A stretch of 64,000 nt of DNA, from positions 744,001 to 808,000 of the forward strand of contig NZ_CABFVU010000003.1 in the NCBI RefSeq assembly GCF_902150045.1, written 5' to 3'. The position numbers were made by a program, and so were the translations under genes. Source of the stretch: Chitinophaga polysaccharea (GTDB lineage: Bacteria; Bacteroidota; Bacteroidia; Chitinophagales; Chitinophagaceae). A model generated the notes under the pieces. The model ran no database searches and was not told where the DNA came from. It saw only the letters and a program-made list of their open reading frames with translations. Positions within the stretch are counted from its first letter, which is position 1. Each line of letters starts with the position of its first letter. Below are positions 8,606-17,062 of this stretch, in pieces.

Positions 8606-9433
8606 TTAAAGATGATTAATGGAGTAGTCACTTAATAATCGTTCGTAAAATTTCTCGTTTTCGCCTGCCATATCGGGTACTATCCTGTTCCACTCATCAA
8701 ACATGGCGCGCAGGTAAAGCCGGTATAATGCGGGGTTTTTAGGCCTGCTTTCCTCGTAGTTCCTGAGTAAGTGGGCAGTGCGCTGTTCTGCCAGGCTACG
8801 TGCCTGGTGCAGTACCATACGCGCCCCGGTAGAAGGGCTGAAAGTGTTCTGCGACTGGCAGAAGGGGCAGGTGATGTAGGTGTCAATAAAAAACATCTTT
8901 GGAATGGTGATATTGCCGCCACACTGCCTGCAGCTGAACTTATCCCTTATCCTTTCAAACGCCGCCAGTTCTTCCCGGTAAGCGCCTTCCAGATCCTGCT
9001 CCCCTGCCGCATTCTTCAACAGTTCAATAGCTTCGTTGATCTTCTCTTCAAAAATAAAATGACGGTTCAGGCAGGCCATCCTGAAAGTATGCAGCTTCCC
9101 GTGATATGCAAGGCCCGCACTGCTGGTAATAGACGGGATCGTTGATTCCGCTTCATACACGAAGGAAATAATATTTTCATCCTTAATTTCATTCGCCTTG
9201 TTCCTCATTTGGTTAACCTGCCCTATGAGCCCCTGCACCATTTGGTGATGCGCCCGTTTATAAGGGTCGGTATCTTCCCGGAAAACCCTTTGCAGTTCAG
9301 GTATTGCAGCGGCGGTCATCTCCTGCATACGGGCTTCCAGTTTATCCAGGAAAGCAAACCATCTCTCCTGTCTTGAACTGATCTCCGCAATTAATGCAGG
9401 GTTTTCATACTTCCTGCCAAATAAACCAAACAT
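8606..9433 (-). CDS. zinc-ribbon-containing cytoplasmic protein
   Basis: 275 residues without signal or membrane segments. The N-terminal half is helical (EISSRQERWFAFLDKLEARM, coiled-coil-like), and a four-Cys zinc ribbon follows at about 167-195 (CRQCGG...CPFCQSQ), then a helical C-terminal tail. It is 2 bp from the smaller zinc-ribbon gene and inside the operon with the YdjI-like SPFH protein. In Bacillus the SPFH protein YdjI works with a zinc-ribbon protein (YdjG) at the membrane, which makes a partner role plausible here, but the sequence itself does not prove homology. Function otherwise unknown. Confidence 0.78.
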   Translation of the reverse strand: MFGLFGRKYENPALIAEISSRQERWFAFLDKLEARMQEMTAAAIPELQRVFREDTDPYKRAHHQMVQGLIGQVNQMRNKANEIKDENIISFVYEAESTIPSITSSAGLAYHGKLHTFRMACLNRHFIFEEKINEAIELLKNAAGEQDLEGAYREELAAFERIRDKFSCRQCGGNITIPKMFFIDTYITCPFCQSQNTFSPSTGARMVLHQARSLAEQRTAHLLRNYEESRPKNPALYRLYLRAMFDEWNRIVPDMAGENEKFYERLLSDYSINHL

Positions 9434-9435
9434 GT

Positions 9436-9681
9436 TTATGAATTATTTTCCTTTTTGATATGCACCCCATCCGTGAGGGTTGTATCCATGAATACAAAGC
9501 CGCAATAGGCACAGGCAGTAAGCCCCTTCCGGTAGGCCCGTCCTGCACCGCATTCAGGGCAATCACGGATATCCATTTTCGCCTCTTCAATCTTTATCTC
9601 ACCACCATAATGCTCCCGTGTTTCTACTTTTTTCTTCAGCTGCTCCAGGAAGCCCAGCACCCGTTTCTTTTCTTCTGCCAT
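9436..9681 (-). CDS. small zinc-ribbon protein
   Basis: 81 residues. A charged helical N-terminal half (KKRVLGFLEQLKKKVETREH) precedes a four-Cys ribbon: CPECGAG at about 38 and CAYCGF at about 57. No membrane segment. It is tightly packed between the SPFH gene (19 bp upstream) and the larger zinc-ribbon gene (2 bp downstream), so it is almost certainly translated from the same mRNA. Likely a metal-stabilised interaction module for the SPFH complex; the partner is not shown by sequence. Confidence 0.75.
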   Translation of the reverse strand: MAEEKKRVLGFLEQLKKKVETREHYGGEIKIEEAKMDIRDCPECGAGRAYRKGLTACAYCGFVFMDTTLTDGVHIKKENNS

Positions 9682-9700
9682 AATGCGAACCGGTTAAAGG

Positions 9701-10657
9701 TTAAAGTAATTTCAGCAGTTCTTCTTTCTTAGCAGCATACTCCTGCTCTGTGATGAGCTGTGCATCGAAAAGCGCCTTCAGCTGCTTAAGCCGTTCTGTA
9801 ATATCTATAGCCGGAACCGGCTGTTGTTGTTGCATAGTTCCGTTGGTCATCATATTCGTGATCATGCCCATGGTTACCGCCTGCCGCGCACCCTCGCCAA
9901 TATCCGAACGCTCTTTATCCATTGCATTCGCAATGCTGTACTGCGAAAATTTATTCATGTCTGTTACCATGTTCATACCAGTAACCTTATCGTATTGTTT
10001 CAATACATCTTCCGGTAATGTAATACTGGTAATGGTAAAGCGGGTAATCTCCAGGCCAAAATCAGTAAAATAGGGCTGGATCATCGGCTGGATCTTTTCG
10101 TTTAATGCGGAAATATTTCCGGCCGCATCTACTACGGAAATATTTGCAAGTGCCAGCACTTCTGCGAATTTTGGCGCAATAAAATCGCGCAGCTGTAATT
10201 CCAGTTCTATGATATCCAGTCGTGGAAAGGTGCCCGCGTATTCCCTGAAGAACCGCGATACATCCGCTATACGGATATTATAGGTACCGAAAGCCCTTAC
10301 ACGCACCTGTCCAAAGCCCGGATCCTTCATTAACACCGGAGCCGGGGTGCCCCATTTGAGATTAACAAACTGATGGGTGTTGAAAAAATAAATATCCGCT
10401 TTAATGGGGCTTTCAAAACCATATTTCCAGCCTCTAAGCCTGGTAAGGATAGGGATATTTTCGGTGCTCAGCGTGTGCTTTCCGGCCGGGAACACATCGG
10501 CCAGCTGCCCTTCGTTCAGGAAAAGCGCATGCTGGCTTTCCCTGACGGTTAGCACCGCGCCATTCTTAATTTCTTTATCTGCGTCCGAAAACTTCCACAT
10601 CAGGGAATTAGGGTCCGGGGTTACGGACTCAATGATTTCTATAAAAGGTAATCCCAT
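9701..10657 (-). CDS. SPFH/Band-7 domain protein, YdjI-like, with C-terminal SHOCT domain
   Basis: 318 residues. The SPFH fold covers about residues 10-215, including TVRESQHALFLNEGQLADVF and the FPAGKHTLST element characteristic of the YdjI (virion core protein-like) branch, and TITSITLPEDVLKQYDK. A Gln-rich linker (QQQQPVP) leads to a short C-terminal SHOCT motif (LKALFDAQLITEQEYAAKKE). There is no N-terminal membrane anchor, as in YdjI and unlike flotillins. In Bacillus YdjI recruits PspA to damaged membrane together with a zinc-ribbon and a membrane protein; here zinc-ribbon genes follow and three membrane-protein genes precede, but no PspA is in the window. It is the best-defined member of this operon. 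Confidence 0.9.
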   Translation of the reverse strand: MGLPFIEIIESVTPDPNSLMWKFSDADKEIKNGAVLTVRESQHALFLNEGQLADVFPAGKHTLSTENIPILTRLRGWKYGFESPIKADIYFFNTHQFVNLKWGTPAPVLMKDPGFGQVRVRAFGTYNIRIADVSRFFREYAGTFPRLDIIELELQLRDFIAPKFAEVLALANISVVDAAGNISALNEKIQPMIQPYFTDFGLEITRFTITSITLPEDVLKQYDKVTGMNMVTDMNKFSQYSIANAMDKERSDIGEGARQAVTMGMITNMMTNGTMQQQQPVPAIDITERLKQLKALFDAQLITEQEYAAKKEELLKLL

Positions 10658-10667
10658 GCTGCAAGAT

Positions 10668-11186
10668 TTAAATATTGGGCACTTTTGCCGTAACTATCAT
10701 GTCTTCTAAAATTTCCAGTATCTCTGTTTCAAACTGCTCCTGCCGTTTTCGTCCTTTTTTTGTATCCGGGAAATAATCGCTGATGATATAGTTTTTTCCA
10801 AACCTGTTTTTTTTATTGGAGATAACATAACAGAGGTCCCCATTGGTGGTTTCCTGTAGAAAATAAAGCTCCTCAAACGACATGAGTTTCCTTGAATACA
10901 AACCGGGTACCTGCTGGTACACTTCCCGGGTTAACTGGTTAAAGACAAATGTAAGATTCAATTTAAACAAAAAGTCGTACGCCGCGTAAAAAGCACAGAC
11001 ACCTCCTATGCACATCACCAGCCTGGACACCTCGTACGACAGCTTCCATAGCGACGGTACCACAAACGCTGTTGCTGCCAGTATTAAACAAATAATAATC
11101 CTGGCTTTATAAACTTTGTTGGGTTGAAAGCTCACTTGCCCTTCAGTAATTTTTCTGCTGTATAACATCCCCGTAGTTTTAAGCAA
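10668..11186 (-). CDS. hypothetical membrane protein with two N-terminal TM helices
   Basis: 172 residues. Two hydrophobic helices (IIICLILAATAFVVPSLW about 30-47 and LVMCIGGVCAFYAAYDFLF about 56-74) are followed by a soluble region with beta character (TFVFNQLTREVYQQVPGLY, LMSFEELYFLQET). The layout, TM pair plus small PH-like beta domain, is shared with the next gene upstream, so the two may be distant paralogues. Spacing is 4 bp to that gene and 10 bp to the SPFH gene. Family not recognised; probably a membrane anchor of the same complex. Confidence 0.72.
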   Translation of the reverse strand: MLKTTGMLYSRKITEGQVSFQPNKVYKARIIICLILAATAFVVPSLWKLSYEVSRLVMCIGGVCAFYAAYDFLFKLNLTFVFNQLTREVYQQVPGLYSRKLMSFEELYFLQETTNGDLCYVISNKKNRFGKNYIISDYFPDTKKGRKRQEQFETEILEILEDMIVTAKVPNI

Positions 11187-11190
11187 CCTG

Positions 11191-11652
11191 TTAATCCTCT
11201 ATCTCCATGATGGCAGCCATTTCCGCTGTTATTTTCTGCAGGGGCTTTGTTAGAAATAAGGTCTGGTGAAGCATCACCGATCTTTCCCTGCCATTTTTAA
11301 GAATGATCATCGCCACTGTGGCATTCACCGTAATAATGAAGGTCTGTTTTGAAACCAGGAAGTGCTGAAAGTCTTCAAACCGGAACACGGTCACCGGCAT
11401 AAAGAACGCCGGTTGCACAGAAATGGTGCGGGCATCCGCATCTATCCTGAGCCTGGCGGTAGCCCTCAGTAAGATAACGATACCCAGCACCCCTATGAAT
11501 AAACTACCCACCTTTGCACCTCGGGCAGGGTTATTATATAACATAAACACAACCAGGCCGGCTAAAAGAAGGGCTAACAAACAAAAGAAGGCCGTCTGAT
11601 TTTTTTTTGTATATACATTCCCTTCCCGGGTAAAATATCGAAGCGACTGCAT
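11191..11652 (-). CDS. hypothetical membrane protein with PH-like C-terminal region
   Basis: 153 residues. Two hydrophobic segments (AFFCLLALLLAGLVVFML about 21-38 and VGSLFIGVLGIVILL about 48-62), then a beta-rich soluble part with RLRIDADARTISVQPAFF and FRFEDFQHFLVSKQ resembling bacterial PH-like folds. It is second in the minus-strand operon, 52 bp after the DUF4870-type gene and 4 bp before a similarly organised gene. No catalytic motif; function unknown. Confidence 0.7.
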   Translation of the reverse strand: MQSLRYFTREGNVYTKKNQTAFFCLLALLLAGLVVFMLYNNPARGAKVGSLFIGVLGIVILLRATARLRIDADARTISVQPAFFMPVTVFRFEDFQHFLVSKQTFIITVNATVAMIILKNGRERSVMLHQTLFLTKPLQKITAEMAAIMEIED

Positions 11653-11704
11653 ACGGTAATTCTAATCTAATATGGTTATATAAATATAATCGGTCAACCT
11701 TCCG

Positions 11705-12028
11705 TTAATTGATAAAGGCAAATTTATCTTCGAACACTTTGCCTATTACCGGAACTGGTTTTTCTGCCTGGTTAGCGGCGTTAATGATGCCCAGTACCCA
11801 GAAAATGAGGATAACATATCCTACCAGGCCCAGGAAAGATAATGCCGGTACCATATGGGCTATAATGCTCAGGGCAATATTGAGCACAATGCTTACAATG
11901 GCAAGGCCCAGCGATTGTTTCAGGTGGTACCTGAGCAGGCTGTCCGATTTCTCCTTTCCGGAGAAATAAGCGATCAACCATCCGATAAGGGTTACATAAG
12001 ACAAAATAGATAACGTTTTGCTGTTCAT
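11705..12028 (-). CDS. DUF4870-like (Tic20-type) small membrane protein, first gene of the operon
   Basis: 107 residues from the ATG at 12028. Four hydrophobic stretches (LSILSYVTLIGWLIAYF, SLGLAIVSIVLNIALSII, LSFLGLVGYVILIFWVLGI) and the LLRYHLKQSLG motif fit the DUF4870 family. A longer frame begins at 12088, but the predicted -7 box of this operon lies at 12071-12064 on the same strand, so transcription would start after 12088; the ATG at 12028, about 30 nt into the mRNA, is preferred. Four GTAG tetramers upstream form the operator described separately. Family members are of unknown function and common in stress or membrane operons. Confidence 0.85.
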   Translation of the reverse strand: MNSKTLSILSYVTLIGWLIAYFSGKEKSDSLLRYHLKQSLGLAIVSIVLNIALSIIAHMVPALSFLGLVGYVILIFWVLGIINAANQAEKPVPVIGKVFEDKFAFIN

Positions 12029-12063
12029 GGATTCGAGGTTTTCGTCTGGCGTTATTGCCTCTG

Positions 12064-12153
12064 CAAATTTGGAAGGAACAGTTGTCAATCCGGCATCCGT
12101 CTATCCTACAAAATGACTACCCGGGTTAAAAATAGCGTCTACAATATGACTAC
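12064..12153 (-). promoter_or_regulatory. GTAG-array operator and promoter of the SPFH operon
   Basis: On the minus strand four GTAG tetramers (plus-strand CTAC at 12106, 12117, 12139 and 12150) are spaced 11, 22 and 11 bp, giving units GTAGTCATATTGTAG and GTAGTCATTTTGTAG. After 34 bp comes a -7-like box CAAATTTG (12071-12064; 7 of 8 against TAnnTTTG if the first T is relaxed). Tetramer spacing and the 34-bp gap are identical to those at 20966-21055. Helical phasing suggests an activator bound as direct repeats, perhaps LytTR-type. Confidence 0.7.
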
Positions 12154-12257
12154 AACATTTTCAATCATCTTATTATTAGTATCTTATAAATATCAATAAT
12201 TACCTCTTTAATAACTTTTACTGGTTCACTTTTAACGATTTGTAGTAATTTGCCCGC

Positions 12258-14123
12258 ATGAAATCAATACCATATCTGCCATTTGTTTGTATACTTGTTT
12301 GTATGTGCGGATGGTTCTCGAAGGCATCTGCACAAATTTCGCTGGCCGACAGCCTGCAATCCGTAATAGCCGATCCGGCATTTAATGAGAAGGAGAAACC
12401 AGCCCTCCTTAACCAGTTGGCCGAGATATACCGGGCGGGTAAAAACTATCCCCTTGCCGGGGCGGCAGCCAGGCAAAGCGCCACCATATCCTTAAAATAC
12501 CAGGACTACAGGGAAGCCACCAAGGCTTATACCATGCTGGCAAATATCAGATTCAACCTGCAACAGTATGCTGATCTGAAAAAAGCAGTGGATTCCGTTT
12601 TTACCATAGCGCAAACAGTACCCGACCCCATCGCCATGGCCTATGCCTGTTATTCGAAAGTACTGTTATACAAAACCCTGGATAATTCAGACGATATGGT
12701 GAAATACTGTCAGCTGGGCCTCCGGCAACTGGACAAGGAGCCCGATCCCTACATCGCCGCTAAAATATTATACCAGCTTTATGTAGTGTATTCAGGCTGG
12801 AATAACGAGGAAAAGGTAGATGTATATGCCAGGGCAGCCACCGAAAATGCACTGAAGACCCATGATTACAACCTCCTGAGCAATTGTTATACGGCCTTGT
12901 CGGTAGCGCATGAGTATAAATACAATGCCACCAGGAACAAACAGGAACTGGACAGCGTGATGTTTTACCTGAACAAACCGGTGGCATTGTACCATCAGTA
13001 CCCTGGCAGGGTGGCCAATAACACCTACGCCATTGCCTGTATAAATATTGCCAACACCTACCTGAAATATTTCCCCTCCGACGACCCGGGAGCAAAAGCC
13101 CAGGCTATCCATTATGCCGGTGCTGCACGATCTGTGCTGAAAAATGCCGGTAACAGTGAAGATGTATTTGCCAGCAGCCTGGGTATACTAAGCGAATTTG
13201 CCAAACGGGAAGGCAATACGGCCCAGGCAGAAAGCTACCTGCAGGAAGCATATGAAGTGATAAAAGCAGCCGATCCCGCATACTATTACACGCTGATCAA
13301 CGTGGTGCAGTCGCTGTCAGCCTTCTACGAGCAAAGGGGAAACTACCATAAAGCCCTGGAATACCAGAAAGAAGCAACCCTCTACAACAACAAGATCTTT
13401 AACCAGCAACAGGCGCTCAATACCCAGAAGCTGGAAATACAATACGAAACAGAGAAGAAAAACAACGAAATGCAGATCCTGAAAGAAAAGGAAAAAAGCC
13501 GCACCATGCAGAATTATCTGTATGCCTGCATTGCCATAGCCTCTTTCCTCGGGCTGGTATTCATGTTCCGCTCCTACCACTTCAGGTTGCGCCTTTCATT
13601 ACAGCGGGAAAAACAGCTACAACTGGAAAAACACGAGTCGGAAATGCAGGTGCGGCTGGAAAAGGAAGAACATGCCAGGCTCCGGGCAGAACAGCAGCTG
13701 CTGGCCACCCAACAACAACAGCTGAAAAAAGAAGTAATGGCCAATGTGCTGCAACTGGAACATAAAAATCAAACCCTGCAAAGCATACGGAACAAGCTCA
13801 CGGAAGGCGACGCCATCAATATGCAAAAGATCCTGAAAGAACAGATGGTGATCGACAGCGATTTTGAACATGCAAAGCTGCAAATCCAGCAGGTACATCC
13901 CGATTTTTTTAACCTTATCAACAACAAAGCCCAAAGAAAGCTCACCTTACTCGATCTGAAACTCTGCGCCTACCTTTATCTTAAGATGGATACCCGCCAG
14001 ATTGCCCAGCTGATGAACATTGAAGCAAAAAGTGTGAGAATGAGCCGTTATCGGATCAAACAGAAGCTGGGACTGGATAAAGATGATGATCTCAACGGAT
14101 TCCTGCAGGGGCTGGGGAATTAA
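12258..14123 (+). CDS. TPR-repeat membrane regulator with C-terminal helix-turn-helix
   Basis: 621 residues. Signal peptide (PFVCILVCMCGWFSKASAQ), a periplasmic array of tetratricopeptide-like repeats (about 25-390; e.g. EKPALLNQLAEIYRAGKNY, LSAFYEQRGNYHKALEYQ), one transmembrane helix (LYACIAIASFLGLVFMF, about 417-433), a long Gln/Glu-rich cytoplasmic coiled coil (about 440-530) and a LuxR/SpoIIIE-like HTH at the C terminus (LTLLDLKLCAYLYLKMDTRQ, then IAQLMNIEAKSVRMSRYRIK). This one-component layout, periplasmic TPR sensor joined to a cytoplasmic DNA-binding domain, is common in Bacteroidota. It is divergent from the SPFH operon, so it is a candidate but unproven regulator of that operon. 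Confidence 0.9.
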   Translation: MKSIPYLPFVCILVCMCGWFSKASAQISLADSLQSVIADPAFNEKEKPALLNQLAEIYRAGKNYPLAGAAARQSATISLKYQDYREATKAYTMLANIRFNLQQYADLKKAVDSVFTIAQTVPDPIAMAYACYSKVLLYKTLDNSDDMVKYCQLGLRQLDKEPDPYIAAKILYQLYVVYSGWNNEEKVDVYARAATENALKTHDYNLLSNCYTALSVAHEYKYNATRNKQELDSVMFYLNKPVALYHQYPGRVANNTYAIACINIANTYLKYFPSDDPGAKAQAIHYAGAARSVLKNAGNSEDVFASSLGILSEFAKREGNTAQAESYLQEAYEVIKAADPAYYYTLINVVQSLSAFYEQRGNYHKALEYQKEATLYNNKIFNQQQALNTQKLEIQYETEKKNNEMQILKEKEKSRTMQNYLYACIAIASFLGLVFMFRSYHFRLRLSLQREKQLQLEKHESEMQVRLEKEEHARLRAEQQLLATQQQQLKKEVMANVLQLEHKNQTLQSIRNKLTEGDAINMQKILKEQMVIDSDFEHAKLQIQQVHPDFFNLINNKAQRKLTLLDLKLCAYLYLKMDTRQIAQLMNIEAKSVRMSRYRIKQKLGLDKDDDLNGFLQGLGN

Positions 14124-14261
14124 CCAACCACGTAAACCTTTTACAGGACCCAAAACCTTCTATTGTACCCTCCCATCCGTCATTTTGGCTACAAACATCT
14201 TCAATATGGCAACATAGCAAAACTGCCGGCGATCGACTTTTGTGTTATAAAAAAGAACAAC

Positions 14262-15056
14262 ATGAAAACGATCTTTATTACCGGCGCTTCTACCGGTTTA
14301 GGTAAAGCCACCGCGAAGTTATTCCAGCAGAAAGGATGGGCAGTAATAGCCACTATGCGCCAACCTGAAAAAGAAACGGAGCTATCCGGACTTGAAAATG
14401 TAACCCTGTTACCCCTGGATGTCACCAACCCGGAACAGGTAAACAGTACCGTTCAAAAAGCCATACAGTTGGGGGTAGACGTAGTGTTTAACAATGCCGG
14501 CTACGGTTTGGTAGGCCCCATGGAAGCCTTCAGCGACGAACAGGTGGTAAGACAGTTAAATACTAACCTGCTGGGCGTGCTCAGAGTAACTCGCGCATTC
14601 ATTCCCTATTTCCGGGAGAGAAAAAGCGGCCTGTTTATTACCACCACTTCCATGGGCGGCCTGTTTGCCTTTCCCCTGAGCTCAGTATATCACGCTACCA
14701 AATTTGCCCTGGAAGGCTGGAGCGAAAGCCTCTCCTTTGAAATGGCACTGTTCAATGTAGGGGTTAAAACCGTGGCCCCGGGCGGTATTATCACCGACTT
14801 TGGCGGCCGCTCCATCGATGCCCCAACACATCCCGCTTATGATGATGCCACTAAAAAGCTCTGGGCGCTCTTCAACACTGATAATTTCTCAACGGCAGAA
14901 CAAATAGCCGCCGTTGTGTATGAAGCCGCTACAGACGGCAAAAACCAGGTGCGCTATGTAGCCGGGCAGGATGCACAATCTTTATATGCAAGACGCGAAG
15001 AAATAGGCAATGAAGCCTTCAGAATGGAGATGGGCAAAAATGTATTAGGTTTGTAA
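14262..15056 (+). CDS. SDR family NAD(P)-dependent oxidoreductase
   Basis: 264 residues from the ATG at 14262, chosen because the classical Rossmann start MKTIFITGASTGLGKATAK follows at once; the frame is open about 100 bp further upstream without family-like sequence. Cofactor motif TGASTGLG (about 7), NNAG-type motif VVFNNAGYG (about 76), catalytic Ser in TTTSMGG and YHATK (Tyr/Lys of the triad, about 146). Cytoplasmic reductase of unknown substrate. It is 17 bp from the AraC gene downstream and probably forms an operon with it. SDR plus AraC regulator pairs are common and usually respond to aldehydes or aromatic compounds. Confidence 0.93.
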   Translation: MKTIFITGASTGLGKATAKLFQQKGWAVIATMRQPEKETELSGLENVTLLPLDVTNPEQVNSTVQKAIQLGVDVVFNNAGYGLVGPMEAFSDEQVVRQLNTNLLGVLRVTRAFIPYFRERKSGLFITTTSMGGLFAFPLSSVYHATKFALEGWSESLSFEMALFNVGVKTVAPGGIITDFGGRSIDAPTHPAYDDATKKLWALFNTDNFSTAEQIAAVVYEAATDGKNQVRYVAGQDAQSLYARREEIGNEAFRMEMGKNVLGL

Positions 15057-15073
15057 CAGCGTAACTCAGCAAA

Positions 15074-15988
15074 ATGAAAAAACATCCTTCCGTTCCATTT
15101 AAAATCGATTCTATCACCGGGTTGCACCGCATGCTGGGGCTGCCAGGACCACAACATCCGTTGATAAGCCTGATCGACAACACAAAAATTACCGTGGGAA
15201 CAGATCAGTTACCTGAAACATTCCTGCTTAGCTTTTACAAAATATCATATAAAAAACTACAGCCCGGAAGGATCGGGTACGGACAGGGATATTATGATTA
15301 TGATGAGGGCGGACTGGTATTTACCGCTCCTCATCAGGTCATTTCCATTATCGGCGACCAGGAATTTTATGGCGCTACGCTGCTGATCCATCCCGACTTT
15401 ATCCGCAATTATCCGCTGGGGAAAAACATAAAAAACTATGGCTTCTTTTCTTATGAAGCCAATGAAGCCCTGCATCTTTCTGAAAAGGAAAAAGTAACCA
15501 TTATGGAAGTGCTGGACCATATCAACAGGGAATTGAACAACCCCATAGATGATTTCAGCCAGGATGTAATGATTTCTTATATTGAAGTATTGCTCAACTT
15601 CAGTAACCGCTTCTATAAACGGCAGTTCCTTACCAGGAAGGCGGTAAATAATGATCTCCTGTCAAAAATGGAGGAGCTGTTAAACGGGTATTTTGAAACG
15701 GCACATGCCCTGAACAAAGGATTGCCCACCGTTGAATACCTGGCCACACAACTGCATCTTTCTCCCCGCTACCTGAGCGATATGCTACGCTCATTAACAG
15801 GACAGAATGCACAGCAACACATCCATGAAAAACTAATAGAGAAAGCCAAGGAGAAGCTGTCGACCACCGGTTTAACCGTCAGTGAAATTGCATACGAACT
15901 GGGCTTTGAGCACCCCCAGTCTTTCAGTAAATTATTTAAAATTAAAACCCGTCTATCCCCGCTGGAATTCCGGCAGTCGTTTAACTGA
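15074..15988 (+). CDS. AraC family transcriptional regulator
   Basis: 304 residues. The N-terminal effector/cupin-like region (to about 190) precedes a C-terminal double HTH: YLATQLHLSPRYLSDMLRSL for the first helix pair and VSEIAYELGFEHPQSFSKLF for the second, followed by TRLSPLEFR. It starts 17 bp after the SDR gene. The probable target is the SDR operon itself or the alcohol dehydrogenase operon downstream. Effector unknown. Confidence 0.93.
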   Translation: MKKHPSVPFKIDSITGLHRMLGLPGPQHPLISLIDNTKITVGTDQLPETFLLSFYKISYKKLQPGRIGYGQGYYDYDEGGLVFTAPHQVISIIGDQEFYGATLLIHPDFIRNYPLGKNIKNYGFFSYEANEALHLSEKEKVTIMEVLDHINRELNNPIDDFSQDVMISYIEVLLNFSNRFYKRQFLTRKAVNNDLLSKMEELLNGYFETAHALNKGLPTVEYLATQLHLSPRYLSDMLRSLTGQNAQQHIHEKLIEKAKEKLSTTGLTVSEIAYELGFEHPQSFSKLFKIKTRLSPLEFRQSFN

Positions 15989-16013
15989 TATGATTCTCTT
16001 TGTTTGATTTTCT

Positions 16014-16021
16014 TAACTTTG
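16014..16021 (+). promoter_or_regulatory. -7 promoter element TAACTTTG
   Basis: Exact match to the Bacteroidota -7 consensus TAnnTTTG, only 4 nt before the ATG at 16026; TTTG at 15999-16002 is nearby but too close for an ideal -33 box. If this box is used, the transcript of the second AraC gene would be leaderless or nearly so. Confidence 0.5.
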
Positions 16022-16025
16022 TAAG

Positions 16026-16904
16026 ATGAAAAAAAGTCAGGCACGTTCCGTATCAGCATTCAATAACGAGCTCCGGCTGAAAGGCTTTAATGCCTTCCAG
16101 ATCGAAGAAGACAGCAACGTTACACGTTTTTACAGCCGGAAGGACTTTTATAAGATCTGCCTGACCACGGGTAAGAGCATTATCCATTATGCCGACAGGA
16201 GCTTCCAGGCGGAAGGTACGGTCCTGTTTTTCGGGAATCCTCATATTCCCTATTCCTGGGAAACTATTTCCACCACTTATGCAGGCTACACCTGTCTTTT
16301 TTCGGAGGAATTCCTGAATGCCTCTGAACGTACGGAGATCCTGCAGCAATCCCCTTTCTTCAAAATCGGGGGAACGCCCATATTAACCATCACCGATGAG
16401 CAGAGGATCTTCCTGAACACCATTTTCGAGAAAATGATCGAGGAACAGCAAAGCGGTTATACCTTTAAGGATAACCTGATCCGCAATTATATTAACCTGA
16501 TCCTGCACGAGGCCATGAAATTACAGCCCTCCGGGAACTTTGACCAGCATAAGAACGCTGCCAACCGGATCACGGCCGTTTTCCTTGAATTGCTGGAAAG
16601 ACAGTTCCCGATCGAAAACCCTGATAAACCCCTGCAGTTGAAAACGGCACAGGACTATGCGCAAAACCTGGCCCTGCATGTCAATTACCTCAACCGCATG
16701 GTGAAAACAGTAACCGGCAAATCAACCACCACGCATATTTCCGAGCGTATCATCAGCGAGGCAAAAGCCCTGTTACAGCATACCGACTGGAATGTAGCCG
16801 ATATTGCCTATGCGCTTGGGTTTGAATATCCCAGCTATTTTAATAATTACTTTAAACGGATCACCGGCACCAATCCCACCTCCTTACGCACACTGGAAGT
16901 TTGA
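16026..16904 (+). CDS. AraC family transcriptional regulator
   Basis: 292 residues. The N-terminal cupin-type sensor region (to about 170; KSIIHYADRSFQAEGTVLFF, NPHIPYSWE) resembles AraC N-terminal ligand pockets. The C-terminal HTH pair is ALHVNYLNRMVKTVTGKS and VADIAYALGFEYPSYFNNYF, with the GTNPTSLR tail. It directly precedes the alcohol dehydrogenase/cupin operon on the same strand but has a separate -7 box, so it probably regulates that operon. It is a different subfamily from the neighbouring AraC protein at 15074 and shares little beyond the DNA-binding domain. Confidence 0.93.
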   Translation: MKKSQARSVSAFNNELRLKGFNAFQIEEDSNVTRFYSRKDFYKICLTTGKSIIHYADRSFQAEGTVLFFGNPHIPYSWETISTTYAGYTCLFSEEFLNASERTEILQQSPFFKIGGTPILTITDEQRIFLNTIFEKMIEEQQSGYTFKDNLIRNYINLILHEAMKLQPSGNFDQHKNAANRITAVFLELLERQFPIENPDKPLQLKTAQDYAQNLALHVNYLNRMVKTVTGKSTTTHISERIISEAKALLQHTDWNVADIAYALGFEYPSYFNNYFKRITGTNPTSLRTLEV

Positions 16905-16956
16905 AATTCTTAATCATTCGTTTGATAATCATAACCGGGAGAAGATAAGACCGCCC

Positions 16957-16964
16957 TACCTTTG
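16957..16964 (+). promoter_or_regulatory. -7 promoter element TACCTTTG for the dehydrogenase operon
   Basis: Exact TAnnTTTG match, 98 bp upstream of the ATG at 17063, giving a leader of roughly 90 nt. No clear -33 TTTG at the usual distance. Confidence 0.5.
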
Positions 16965-17062
16965 CCTTGTGAAAAATATTCCCGGGAAACTTGTGCCCAT
17001 GGATATCCTGGGTTCCCGGAGGAAGCTATTCCTTTTTGATAAACATCTTCAACAAAAAAAAT

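Noticed and set aside
12088-12090. Upstream start for the DUF4870-type protein
   Set aside because: The predicted -7 box lies downstream of this ATG, so the start at 12028 is preferred.
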